From Wolfiporia cocos (Eukaryota; Basidiomycota; Agaricomycetes; Polyporales; Phaeolaceae): a stretch of 64,000 bases of DNA. The stretch lies in NCBI GenBank assembly GCA_029448655.1, contig JACCLO010000008.1:1550001-1614000 (forward strand). The letters are read 5' to 3'. Position 1 is the stretch's first letter. The number at the start of each line of letters is the position of its first letter. The position numbers and the translations under genes were made by a program. Below are positions 54,540 to 64,000 of the stretch, piece by piece. The notes below the pieces were generated by a model that ran no database searches, was not told the origin of the DNA, and saw only the letters and a list, made by a program, of their open reading frames with translations.

Positions 54540-54769
54540 TGATTAACAGACTGTAGTATATAACCTGATGTAAATACCGGTCGAGTTCCTCAGCTCGACC
54601 TTGTTGAATTACAAGGATCTTATACTCGTTCTCAAAGGCTTGAGCAATTAAGCCTGCAGCTTGTATATTGACGCTCTGACTCTAAGGAGTCCGACGAGTA
54701 GTGCGCTACTCAATACGCTGAGTAACTCGACTTAGTTATCTTGCGTTGAATGGATATTCAATCCGTAAC
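54540..54769 (+). repeat. Diverged family 1-like LTR remnant
   Basis: It contains CTCAGCTCGACCTTGTTG, CTTATACTCGTTCTCAAA and ends GGATATTCAATCCGTAACA, resembling the 3' part of a plus-oriented family 1 LTR but clearly older or from a sister family. The AGCTCGACCTT primer-complement segment is intact. Confidence 0.6.
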
Positions 54770-55614
54770 AGGGCGGCCGTTACTGGCCAGCTACACATGT
54801 ATAAGTACGATGGGATGAGGACTTACATCCTCATTCCTAAGATTCTCGACAATGAGGCTTGCCCCCCTTTCTTCTCGTTCTGTGTGACTGACACAGAATG
54901 TGTCATACGTACATTGTTTATGCCCTAACCCCTTCTACTAACGTTGAAGATGTTGACGACGAGGTAACGTCGCATGGGCTGACTAGGTAGACTCCAAGAT
55001 AGAGAGTCTAGGGCATAGTGATGGCGTAGTCACCAGAGGCAGTCCCAGTCTAGCACGCAGTATGATGATGAGGGTACACATCCATTGTTGAGATTGATCA
55101 GTCTGAGGTTGTAAGACCTCAGACGTCTACTTTATATACATACAGACCGGCCGCTACCTAATGAAGGGCCTGCCCTAATGGCATGGTCTGTGCGCGCCCC
55201 TAAAGGTCACGCGTATGTGTTATGTAAGTAGGGGATCACGTGACCGTATGTCCTGATGGACAGGTTGTGTTATACCGCTACACTACGCTGCACTGGTCAT
55301 GTGACTACTAGAACGTGAGGTCCTAGGTTCAAGCCTAGGAGGGGGTAATATATTAAAACATGCCACAGAAATCTGTGACAGTGACACTGGCGTGGACGGC
55401 ACTGACCCTCTCTCTCTCACTCTCGCTAGTCTGGTACATCGACCTAGCGGTAGCCGTACCCATGTGGAGTACCCCGGTGGACTACTTTCAGTAGTCCCAC
55501 TTGGGCAGCGGTTTATGCACGATGTTCACCGCTGCTGGGCATGCTTGTGCACTTCAAGAGTTATGAGTCCCCCATCCTTGTAGGCCGGTCCCACAGACCC
55601 GTAGGTCTGTGTCA
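54770..55614 (+). repeat. Partial TGTCAC-family LTR, interrupted by an inverted copy
   Basis: It begins inside the family's LTR (GGGCGGCCGTTACTGGCCAG, as at 58200) with CATGTATAAGTACGATGGGA, then a GGATGAGGACTTACATCCTCA inverted repeat, and ends GTCTGTGTCA at 55614. A second LTR (54889-55380) is inserted within it. Its own 5' part is missing. Confidence 0.65.
54889..55380 (-). repeat. Solo LTR (TGTCAC family, 492 bp), perfect 5-bp target duplication
   Basis: On the minus strand it runs TGTCACAGATTTCTGTGGC...TTCTGTGTCA. GTGAC at 54884-54888 and 55381-55385 is a perfect duplication. It contains the TATATAAAGTAGA block followed by an inverted repeat (TCTGAGGTCTTACAACCTCAGA) typical of the family. 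Confidence 0.85.
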
Positions 55615-56825
55615 GAATACCCGTTCATATATTCAAGTTGCAAATATAGATCGTTCTTCTGCACGTAGGCATGGCGTCATATGCAAGGCAAATACTCGTT
55701 AGATGCCTTCAGGTCCTAGGTAGAATTCCTAGGAGATCGTTTGATATCCAATATGCATTAGAGGATATAATCTGTTCGGGGTGCAAGTCTCATAGAATGT
55801 AAGACTTGCATAAGTCAGAGAAGTCAGGGTGCACTTTGAGGACTTAGCCGTTCAGTTGCTCGAGCAAGAAATACTGAGCATATTTTCCTACGTTTTGAGA
55901 ACGGGTATAAGACTTCTTGTTTGTACAACAAGGTTGAGCTGAAGAGCCTCAACAGTGACGCGGTTTTCCGCATCATGGCCTGACACCGTCTCGAACCACC
56001 GCAGATATGCTACAAGGGTCACATGATTTACTTAAGAGTTGACGTGTTACCACTAGACTACCCGTTATACGAAGGGTCTCACGTGACATGTATATGTAAG
56101 CATTTAGAGTTAGTACTTAGCGCTCTGTTAGGCGCATGCGCACAGGCCATGCGCTTTAGGGTAGCCTTGATAGTCAATGCTCGCGTACATGTATATATAC
56201 CGTAGAGTCTGAGGCTTACACCTCAGACTTGTCAATTTGACTCTGGGGCGTTCATCCCCCTTACTTGCCATTCCCTCTGCTTGCGCATGCCTGCCTGCTA
56301 GTCTGGGAGAACCTCGACCTCGCTATATCCCTTGGGACTACCTCTTAGACGACGACGACCTCGTTGCGTAGGGCCCCCTTGGAGACGTTAGGCGTTAGGG
56401 TAGGGGAGTTAGGACTAGTGGTGGTGGGGCGTTGGGCGTTGGGTGTGGGCGTCACAAGTTTGTGACAAACAGTAAATACATGAGTTTATATAATACATTG
56501 AGTTTCAGGTGTCAAGTCCATCCCAGATGTCACCGATACTATCTACACTATAGAGCCAAATGTTTGATAGGTATGTAGCGATATCTCTGAAACGATAGAT
56601 AGGAATGATGGCAGTTCAATGCCATCTATCAGCTAATAAACAATGAATATGAAATGGGGGTTGGATCTGCCAAAGGTGAAACGTGCCCTATACACTAGTA
56701 CAACTGGGGATGCGCCCAGTAGAGTCACAAGTAGCCAGGGGGGTTGGTTGCGCAACAAGTCCCTGTATCGTACTCACCCAATGGTGAGTTCTGCCAGCAT
56801 TCGAAAAATAGAAACAACCATAACA
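55615..56825 (-). repeat. Family 1 LTR relic split by a nested LTR
   Basis: It starts GAATACCCGTTCATATATTC without the first TGTTACGGGTC bases, and ends CAACCATAACA at 56825. It is interrupted at 55956-56467. Removing the nested LTR and one AACAG restores a continuous LTR. Many transitions relative to copy A mark it as an older insertion. Confidence 0.75.
55956..56467 (+). repeat. Nested solo LTR (512 bp), perfect 5-bp target duplication
   Basis: It starts TGACGCGGTTTTCCGC and ends ACAAGTTTGTGACA. AACAG at 55951-55955 and 56468-56472 is a perfect duplication. Internally it has GTACATGTATATATACCG followed by the inverted repeat CTGAGGCTTACACCTCAG, as in other TGTCAC-family LTRs. Confidence 0.85.
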
Positions 56826-57943
56826 GGTGCAGTGATGGACTACCAGGGTTTATATACATGTCTTTGCCATTTACTACTGTGTATCTCATGTACCAATAAT
56901 GGTTGTACAGTGTCTGGGATGTTGTACTAGGTAGAGGTCTGTGTTATACTGGGTAAAGGGTGTTCTGTGGTTTAGAACATGTGTGTAGTGTGGCTGGGGA
57001 TCTGCGATGTATGATATATATGTGTATCTACTGATCCCTGAATTATAATTGAGTTAGAGCCTTATGAATGCCTTCGGAATGTATGTGTGGTTCTTGTATT
57101 CTCAGGAGTGATTCTCTGAAGTGTTAATAAACGAACTCAAAGTTTGTGTGGCTTTTGACCATATATGTCTCTGGGTAGATCAGGAGCTTGTTAAAACCTT
57201 ATGTTTATTAATCACCTTGTGGTGTCCTTGTGTTACTGGGGTTATTAGAACATTTTCTAGGGCTTCTAGTGTGCTGTGATATCATGTCACAATACCTGTG
57301 ACCCATCCTCAATGCCTCACTACTACCCACTCAACCCCCAATGCCTAAGTCCCTATGTCCCAATGCAACTGGGGGAACCAAGCCAGGCACTGGCTTCTGG
57401 TGTGGAGGTCAAATGTTGGAGTCACAGACTAGCAGTATCAGAGTGCACAGCAAAGATATGGCAGTAAAGAGGGACACACCCCTAGGGTCACATTGAGAAG
57501 TCTGAGGAGTATGCCTCAGATGACCTAGGTATATATACATGCAGCGCAAATAATCCTATTTGTCTACCCTAAAGCACCGTGGCCTATGTGCGCACACCTA
57601 CAGTAACTAAGGTATTGCTTACATATACATGTCACGTTACTAGCTGGTATCTTATCTGTAAAGGTCACACATCAGATCTTATCTACTGGTCATGTGAGAA
57701 GGGGGCACTAAAGGCAGTGAGGTTCCCGCACCACCAGGAACTTTTCTCTTTTGGGTGACTGCACCTAAATCTGTCTCATGTCAATGTAGGGCTGTTATAG
57801 GGTTTAAATAGAACTGGGTTGTTTTGGATTGAACTGTATGGAATTTGAATTGTACTGGGTTTGTTATACAGTGACCTACAAGACCATTGCAATGTTTGCA
57901 ACACTTTCATTCCCTGGTCCATATCTCAGGAACCCCTACTCCA
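56826..57943. other. No gene; probable old LTR relic in the middle
   Basis: Around 57480-57720 the sequence resembles a minus-oriented TGTCAC-family LTR: GAAGTCTGAGGAGTATGCCTC, TATATATACATG and GTCACACATCAGATC. The ends are unclear. The rest is T-rich with no frame. Confidence 0.4.
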
Positions 57944-58505
57944 TGTCACGGATGTGCCCAGGAGGGCCACTGTACTTCCCTCGCTATAGGTTCCATATGC
58001 GGCGCTAGGCGTACGCCGCGTCTCTGGTCCTCAGCCACCTCCTCGTGCGTCTCTCTAGCTTGTTGGTCACCTGACTGTTAGGTTAGCGCTGTAGGGTAGC
58101 GCGCGCCTCAGGTACCTCACGTTACGGTCACACTAGTTACAATGGTCACTGTAGTTACATGTATCATGTGCCCTCTTAGTTACGGCGCACAGGCCACTAC
58201 TTTAGGGCGGCCATTACTGGCCAACTCACCATGTATAAGTACGACGGATGAGGACTTACATCCTCATCCTTGAGATTCTCGTTAATGCACTAAAGTGCCT
58301 CTCTTATCATCTGTCTGTGCGTGCTCTGGCCCGAGGGCCCCTCTTGTCTTGCTCGACTGTGTGATGCCTCTCTACGTCGCCTCTAGGAGTCCCTCCTTAG
58401 GGTACAGCCGACAAAGTCACCGCTGGCGCGGCGTCGCACACGTCTTGTAGGGCGTTAGGGAGTCCCCCTGATGCCAGGGTCGCACAGACTGGTAAGTCTG
58501 TGACA
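57944..58505 (+). repeat. Solo LTR (TGTCAC family, 562 bp), perfect 5-bp target duplication
   Basis: It starts TGTCACGGATGTGCCC and ends GGTAAGTCTGTGACA. CTCCA at 57939-57943 and 58506-58510 is a perfect duplication. Contains GGCGCTAGGCGTACGCCG and CAGCCACCTCCTCGTGCGTC, nearly identical to the LTR beginning at 63537. Confidence 0.88.
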
Positions 58506-58574
58506 CTCCAGACCAGACTATTAAAATCTCATTTTAAAGCCATGACTCTCAGTCTCCATTTTAGCTCATTGTTA

Positions 58575-59352
58575 TGTACAGTTGACATACTCATAATGCA
58601 TAGTGTCGGTTCCCACCTCATGCTATGCATTATGACTATGTATGCATTAGCATGTTTGTCACACCCATGTGATACTTGTGACAATCCATGACTCCCCGCA
58701 GCAATGGTGTCACACTCTGTCTTGCTTGCTCGGCTGACATGCTCAGAGGATGTAGCTATAACCGATGCACATACTACTGATACATGCTATCATCACTTCC
58801 CTTTGATTTTAAGTCCCAAAGGCTCATCAGTGAGACCTGTTTGTGAGATGCAAGTGCAACACCATTCAAGTGCCTGCACAGCTTACATTATTGCTGCATG
58901 AACATGAGGGGCGATATGCTGCTGCATCGGCATGCCGCAGACACGGCTACTTGAACTTCTTGCAATATTCAATACCATTGATTTCCATGGCTGATCTGAA
59001 GCCTTTGTTGGATGTTTGCAGGATTTTGCATCAGGTCTAGGGAGGGGCTTCCGCTTCTGGTCTTCAGCAGGAATCGAGAAGTATCAGCTAGATATTGGGT
59101 CAAAATCGATCAGAGATGATCCAAAGCACTTAATTTTACTTAACTCTATTGCAATGGATATTTCTACATGCAGAGAAGGTTATTTTATGCCATATCTGGT
59201 TTGACATACTAATGGATAACTCCCAATTAGGCTATGCATTATCTAGTATGACATTTTATGCATAACTCCCTGCTCCCCACAGTGGTTCCCAGCTCCGGCT
59301 ATGCATTATGACTATGTATGCATTATGAGTGTATGCATTATGACTATGTCAA
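58575..59352. repeat. Inverted-repeat-bounded segment, possible small TIR element
   Basis: The left side reads ACAGTTGACATACTCATAATGC, and the reverse complement of the right side reads ACAGTTGACATAGTCATAATGC. Additional GCATTATGACTATGTATGC units repeat near both ends. The interior has short open frames (about 58843-59204) without recognised motifs. A target duplication was not found. Confidence 0.45.
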
Positions 59353-60171
59353 CTGTAACACCCTCTATATCAGGAGATACTAGCTACTCATTACAGACAT
59401 AGCATTGCACCAGTTTTGTGTAGCTGACAGCTTTGGAAGTATAAATGGCTTATAATGGCCAGGGATGGGGCCCATACTCACAGGTAGTATTTTATATTGG
59501 TACCTATGCAGAGTATCTTCCATTTGATACTTCATTGATGCATCACACGCACTTCAGTCACTTCTCATAAATCAACAAAGAATAATGGTGCCATTGAATG
59601 ACCTCCAGTGCTTCACTTGCCAATTACTGAGTTAGAGTATGGTATTAATGGTTTGATCTGACCAAAATTGCATTGACATTTCATTTGTATAGCAGAGACA
59701 TCATACTTAAGCCCTTCCACAATATTAGTGAAGGTTAATTTACAATGAATTTCCATGATTCTGTGGTGTTTCCTTGGAATATTCAATGGGAACCTCAGGT
59801 AGGGCCATGTGAATGTGTCATGAATGGCTGCACATGTTATTTGTCACAGATTTATCTGGGGCTTACAGCATTTTTCCTACGATTATAGCAATTTATCTGG
59901 GATTTATACGTCTAACTATACGTTATCTACGGGTTAACTCCCATTGCCACGACAAGCTCTTAACTGGGCTTATCAACCACATGACCAGCGTAGACACCGC
60001 TACGTCACAAGACTAATGATATCATCGCACTATCATCGGTAACCTTACGGTCCGATACGTCATATACGTCTAGACAATAGCATTGTCATAGCTACGTCAC
60101 AATAGGTCTCGCCCGTCAGAGCTAGACCTGCCACGTCATAAGATCCTAGATCACAATGACAAGCCGAGTGC
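59353..60171. other. No gene identified
   Basis: AT-rich with short frames only. It ends at the 5' LTR of family 1 copy B. Confidence 0.4.
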
Positions 60172-60871
60172 TGTTACGGTTATTGTGATTTTTCGAATAT
60201 CAACAGAACTCGCCACTGGGCGAATACGATACAGGGACTTGTTGCGCAACCAACCCCCCTGGCTACTCGTGATCCTACTGGGCGCATCCCCAGTTGTACT
60301 AGTCTATAGGGCTCGTTTCATCTTTGGCAGATCCAACCCTGCCACCGTTTCATGTCCATCGTTTATTAGCTGACAGATGGCGTTCAACTGCCATCATTCC
60401 TATCTATCGTCTCAGATATATCACTACATACTTAGCAGACGTTTGGGACTATAGCGTAGATAGTATCGGTGGCATCTGGGACAGACTTGACCCCTGAAAC
60501 TTAGCGTAGTATAAAAACTCATGTACTTACCGTCGAGGCTCTTCAGCTCGACCTTGTTGTATAAACAAGAAGTCTTATACTCGTTCTCAAACGTAGGAAA
60601 CTACGCTCAGTATTTCTCCCTCGAGCAACTAAGTCCTCAAAGTGCACATTGACTTCTCGGACTTAGGCGAGTCTTATATTCTGTCAGACTTGCACTCGAA
60701 CAGATTATATCCTCTAACGCGTATTGGATATTAACCAATCTCCTAAGGACTTCACTTAGGACTTGAAGGCATCTAACGAGTATTTGCCTTGCATATGGCG
60801 ACGTGCCTACGTGCAGAAGAACGATCTATATTCGCAACTCGAATATACGAACGGGTATTCGACCCGTAACA
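60172..60871 (+). repeat. 5' LTR of family 1 copy B (700 bp)
   Basis: It starts TGTTACGGTTATTGTG and ends GTATTCGACCCGTAACA. Includes a TATA box at 60510 and the primer-complement segment at 60545. Confidence 0.92.
60510..60516 (+). promoter_or_regulatory. TATA box in LTR of copy B
   Basis: TATAAAA begins 35 bases before AGCTCGACCTT (60545-60555). If the transcript starts at that A, as self-priming requires, the spacing fits a normal RNA polymerase II promoter. Confidence 0.65.
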
Positions 60872-60872
60872 G

Positions 60873-60883
60873 AAGGTCGAGCT
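60873..60883 (+). promoter_or_regulatory. Self-priming primer binding site, copy B
   Basis: AAGGTCGAGCT follows the LTR end by one base and is the exact complement of LTR positions 60545-60555. The same relation holds in copy A, so it is conserved between two insertions. Confidence 0.75.
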
Positions 60884-60917
60884 CATCACTCCCTCACCTA
60901 CCACGGTGCAAGGGCAT

Positions 60918-62759
60918 ATGATATTTGGACCAGAATTCCCAGCACGACTGATTGAACTCTTGCCCGAGGACATTCAGGGAGTCTACAGACTCAACCGATA
61001 TGAGTGGACTGACACCATCGGAGCCTTCCGTAACCGCGGAGGAATTGTTGTCATCCCCAGAGAAGATAGGGCATCAAAGTGGGTACAAGTATACCCCTCC
61101 GCAGGAATGACCGCTTGGGAAATAACGCGTGAAGCGTTCGAACGATTCGGAGAAATCCCTCCGATGTCAACCGCGACGTTGACCGAAACCGAAACCATCA
61201 ACAGAACCTTCGATGCCAATGGAAATACGAATCAGCCTTCGGGCGCCACAGGAATGGCAGGAATTGAGCGCATCGGAGATGATGGGAGAAATCCTGGAAA
61301 CTTTACAGGAACAGATAACAGCCAGACCGGAGGACAGGACCCTCCAGGATTTATATCTGCTTTTGCGCAGAGTGGGATTGGGCCTATGGCTGGAGGAACA
61401 GACCTCTTTGGAAACCCCCCACAGAACGCACCCGGAATGGGTAGCGGAGGAAATCCGTCTTGGACTAGCCCAAGCAGAGGAATGGGAACGACAAACCCAG
61501 GAACATGGCCTTCAGGCCTATTTGGACGAACCTCCGCAGGTACAAGCGGAGGAGGACTGGGAGGAAACTTCGGACTTGGAGGAGGGAATGCCCCCCCTCC
61601 TGGAGGACTCGGAGGAGGAACCCCCGCGAACCCCGGAGGAGGAAACCCTGGAGGGAACCCAGGGAACCCCGGAGGAAACCCAGGAAACCCGGGTGGAGGA
61701 TACCCGGGAGGAGGAGGACCCCCAGGTGGGCCCCCACCACCGAATGCGCCGCAGCCCCAACCTCCGGCGCCGAACCCGTACTATCGACCCCCGATGATGA
61801 AGATCAACCCCCCAGACGTATTCGACGGGGAACGATCCGACATGCAGAACTTCATAAACCAGTGCAATTCCTGGTTTACGATGTACGAAATGTCATTCCA
61901 GAACAACGTTCAGAGAGTAATCTTTATCCTCTCTTATATTTCAAACAAGGGGAAAACGGGCCAATGGAAACAGAATTATCACCGGGTTTATACGAACCCC
62001 CAGACGAAACAATTCTTCCCGCCTAGTCTTGCACAGTTCGATGCAGACTTCCAGAAAGCCTTCGGAGCCATCGAAGAAGTACAGAAGGTGCGGAAGAAAA
62101 TCCTGGACGTAACCCAGGACAGAAAGGACATCGATGATTATATCACCGAGTTCAACAACTTGGCCGGGAAGGCCCAGTATGATCGATACAGCGCAGACGG
62201 AAACGCGTTGCTCATAACCCTCTTCGAGAAAGGGTTACCCGAACATACGACCCGATATATCATCAGCGTTCGGCCGCTACCAGCGACCATTGATGAATGG
62301 CAGTCCGCTGCCTCGTACTATGAAAATACGTATAAGATATTCTTGAAACGGGATAAACCGTTTGTCAAGAAAAAGGCTTGGCAAGCCTCGAACCAGAATA
62401 ACGGACGCACTAGTGCTCCACAGACAATCGCACCAAAAGATCCGAATGTGATGGATGTAGATCGAATGACCACCCAGGAAAGGAACGATCACATCAAAAA
62501 GGGAAAATGTTTCACCTGCCATCAGCCAGGACATATGTCGCGAGACTGTCCGAAGAGGCCAAGGAAGCCAGCCCGCCCTAGGCGGACTACTCGAAAAACC
62601 AAAGAAGAAGAAGCCGAGCAAGAAGCTCGCATTGAAGAAGTCTCTGAGGAAGAGACTGAATACATCACCGCTAACAGAGCGGTCACAGCAATTAGGGCTC
62701 TGAAAGCCAAGAACCCCGAGCTCCTAGCAAGGCTCGTAGAAGAACAGGATTTTGCCTAG
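60918..62759 (+). CDS. Gag polyprotein of family 1 copy B (613 aa)
   Basis: Same product as in copy [21 protein letters not shown] at the start, a Gly/Pro/Asn-rich section at about 100-270, the capsid-like [20 protein letters not shown], and one knuckle, [14 protein letters not shown]. The ATG at 60918 is chosen because it matches the start of copy A; an open GTG lies 12 bases upstream. The frame is complete, with a stop at 62757-62759. Pol begins in the -1 frame across this stop (LGGKPTV), as in copy A. Confidence 0.9.
   Translation: MIFGPEFPARLIELLPEDIQGVYRLNRYEWTDTIGAFRNRGGIVVIPREDRASKWVQVYPSAGMTAWEITREAFERFGEIPPMSTATLTETETINRTFDANGNTNQPSGATGMAGIERIGDDGRNPGNFTGTDNSQTGGQDPPGFISAFAQSGIGPMAGGTDLFGNPPQNAPGMGSGGNPSWTSPSRGMGTTNPGTWPSGLFGRTSAGTSGGGLGGNFGLGGGNAPPPGGLGGGTPANPGGGNPGGNPGNPGGNPGNPGGGYPGGGGPPGGPPPPNAPQPQPPAPNPYYRPPMMKINPPDVFDGERSDMQNFINQCNSWFTMYEMSFQNNVQRVIFILSYISNKGKTGQWKQNYHRVYTNPQTKQFFPPSLAQFDADFQKAFGAIEEVQKVRKKILDVTQDRKDIDDYITEFNNLAGKAQYDRYSADGNALLITLFEKGLPEHTTRYIISVRPLPATIDEWQSAASYYENTYKIFLKRDKPFVKKKAWQASNQNNGRTSAPQTIAPKDPNVMDVDRMTTQERNDHIKKGKCFTCHQPGHMSRDCPKRPRKPARPRRTTRKTKEEEAEQEARIEEVSEEETEYITANRAVTAIRALKAKNPELLARLVEEQDFA
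61213..61797 (+). other. Acidic 194-codon frame overlapping gag (copy B)
   Basis: Same overlapping frame as at 48094-48678 of copy A, from an ATG ([13 protein letters not shown]) to a stop at 61797. Differences between the copies in the first 140 codons are mainly silent in this frame (two changes: Met/Thr and Val/Ala). The last 50 codons differ at about eight positions. Confidence 0.35.
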
Positions 62760-62848
62760 GAGGGAAGCCCACGGTCTTACCCTCCGAGAAAGCAGCACAT
62801 GTAATTACCTCGTTTGAGAAGAATCGATCCCTCTTCATCCCGGTAATC

Positions 62849-63536
62849 ATGACGCTGGCAAAATCCGTGAAGTGCAATGCACTAATCGACTCAGGAGCAA
62901 TGTCGAACCTGATTCACAGCAGAGTGGTAGAAAAATACAAGGTGCCCACGCAACCCTTGAAGAACCCGATCATCGTCAAAAATGTTGACGGAACAGAAAA
63001 CAAAGATGGGCGAATAGACCGAGAAGCCACCATACTACTACGATATCCGAAGACCCAGAAAATGCGGAAAGTCCGATTCCTGGTAGGATCAATCGGAACA
63101 GAGAATATGATTCTAGGGTATGGATGGCTGAAAGACAAAAACCCCACAATCGACTGGAAGGACCAAACAGTCGATGTACGATCGATACTAGGGGCAGAAG
63201 AAAAGAAACAGGAAGCCACGATCCGAATGGATACGGTGGAGATGGTAGTTGCCCCAGAAGGAAAAATTCCAACAAGAGGGACCCAAGAAGCTGCAGGGTA
63301 TGACCTTTACGCCGCAGAAGAAACCGAGATTCCCGCCGGAGGATGGAAACTCGTCTCCACTGGAGTAAAAATGAAGATCCCGAAGGGATCGTATGGAAGG
63401 CTGGCCGGACGATCAGGCAACACCCTCAGACACGGATTGGTAGTACAAGCCGGAATCATAGATTCGGACTACCGAGGAGACGTCGGAGCCATCGTCTTCA
63501 ACTACTCAGACAAGGCGCATAGAATTATCCCGGGCA
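62849..63536 (+). pseudogene. pol fragment of copy B: protease and most of dUTPase
   Basis: Protease motif [16 protein letters not shown], then [18 protein letters not shown], then dUTPase motifs 1-3 ([40 protein letters not shown]) and the start of motif 4 (RIIPGM), cut by the LTR at 63537. Here the dUTPase keeps three residues (IPK) that are absent from copy A. The ATG at 62849 is an internal start; the frame is open upstream to the gag overlap. Confidence 0.85.
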
Positions 63537-64000
63537 TGTCACAGAATATCCAGGGGGATATAGTAACAATCCTCGCTATAGGTTATACGGGCGGCGCTAG
63601 GCGTACGCCGCTCCTCTGAGCCTCAGCCACCTCCTCGTGCGTCTCTTTAGCTTGTAGGTCACCTGACTGTTAGGTTAGCGCTGTAGGGTAGCGCGCGCCT
63701 CATCACACTCACGTTACACGTCACACACTGTATCACATGTCTCGCTTACGTACTTACTTACCTCAGCTGTTAGGGCGGTGCTGCGCACAGGCCAGCACTT
63801 AAGGGTAGACACTTAGCGTACCGTTCTTGCATGTATATAAGATACGACAGGAATGGGGCTTACTCCCCATCCTTAAGATTCTCGACGTTTGGGCCTCTGG
63901 CTCCTCTCTCACATGTGCGCCGTGCGACTCGCCTTAGGGCGTCCTCTACTGCTAGGCTGGTAGCGACTCGACAGTATAAGTATCCTGTACGACGACTTCC
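63537..64000 (+). repeat. TGTCAC-family LTR, continues past the window
   Basis: It begins TGTCACAGAATATCCAGG exactly where pol of copy B stops. It matches the solo LTR at 57944-58505 (GGCGCTAGGCGTACGCCG, CACCTCCTCGTGCGTC, GTTAGGTTAGCGCTGTAGGG). Whether it is a solo LTR or the start of a full element cannot be told. Confidence 0.85.

Larger units (their letters stand above)
60172..63536 (+). mobile_element. Family 1 retrotransposon copy B, truncated in pol
   Basis: The plus-strand order is 5' LTR (60172-60871), primer site (60873-60883), gag (60918-62759), then pol up to the dUTPase. It stops at 63536, where a TGTCAC-family LTR begins. The rest, if present, lies beyond that element and outside the window. 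The gag and pol parts seen are open, so this copy may have been intact before the insertion. Confidence 0.9.

Noticed and set aside
59290..59350. CRISPR-like short repeats (GCATTATGACTATG)
   Set aside because: Irregular spacing, only a few units and a eukaryotic context; it fits the end of an inverted-repeat element.
61505..62026. Third open frame over gag (Arg/Pro-rich), also 47865-48386
   Set aside because: Highly biased composition explained by the GGA/CCC repeats. Unlike the acidic frame, I saw no substitution pattern favouring it.

Overview
This window looks like nuclear DNA of a basidiomycete fungus, most likely an agaricomycete. Genes are split by short introns of about 45-70 nt with GTNNGT donors and YAG acceptors. 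The mobile elements are typical of that group: a Plavaka-type transposase, chromodomain Ty3/gypsy elements carrying dUTPase, and hAT-type miniature elements. I see no rRNA genes, CRISPR array or bacterial signatures.

Layout. (1) 1-14.3 kb is the gene-bearing part. It holds rad52 (minus, 939-2920), a WW-like membrane protein gene (plus, 4869-7865), a small hypothetical gene (minus, 8255-8694), a diverged tandem paralogue of the membrane protein (plus, 9041-11173) and a metacaspase-like caspase-domain gene (plus, 12324 to about 14302). (2) 15.0-21.1 kb is a stack of non-coding repeats: foldback elements whose arms contain tRNA-like sequences, a hAT-type element with an 8-bp target duplication, and two solo LTRs of about 980 bp. 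(3) 21.2-28.75 kb holds a truncated chromodomain Ty3/gypsy element (family 1), an inverted solo LTR, and a decayed second retroelement (family 2) with a dUTPase of its own. (4) 28.75-38.56 kb lies between two outward-facing 5' halves of family 2. It contains an unrecognised gene at 30.3-31.2 kb, a 3.6-kb hAT element, and two related TIR elements, one of which carries fragments of host-like genes including an MFS transporter. (5) 41.3-49.7 kb is a nearly complete family 1 element in minus orientation: gag, protease-dUTPase-RT-RNase H-integrase-chromodomain, then an extra 3' ORF. (6) 49.97-53.6 kb is a Plavaka transposase gene ending at a solo LTR. (7) 53.6-60.2 kb is mostly nested solo LTRs. 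(8) 60.2-63.5 kb is the 5' part of a second family 1 copy in plus orientation, cut by another LTR that runs off the window.

The most notable items are as follows. The family 1 LTR and primer binding site match a Tf1-like self-priming arrangement, with a TATA box about 35 bp before the predicted transcript start. dUTPase domains occur in two retroelement families and appear to sit on opposite sides of the protease. A zinc-knuckle ORF lies downstream of pol, and an acidic ORF overlaps gag. The foldback elements are built from two inverted arms that each carry a tRNA-like block. One TIR element has picked up intron-containing host gene pieces. Stop codons in the decayed elements are repeatedly TGA where CGA is expected.

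All functional statements come from reading motifs in the sequence. No database search or alignment was run. Exon limits are by eye and should be treated as approximate unless stated.
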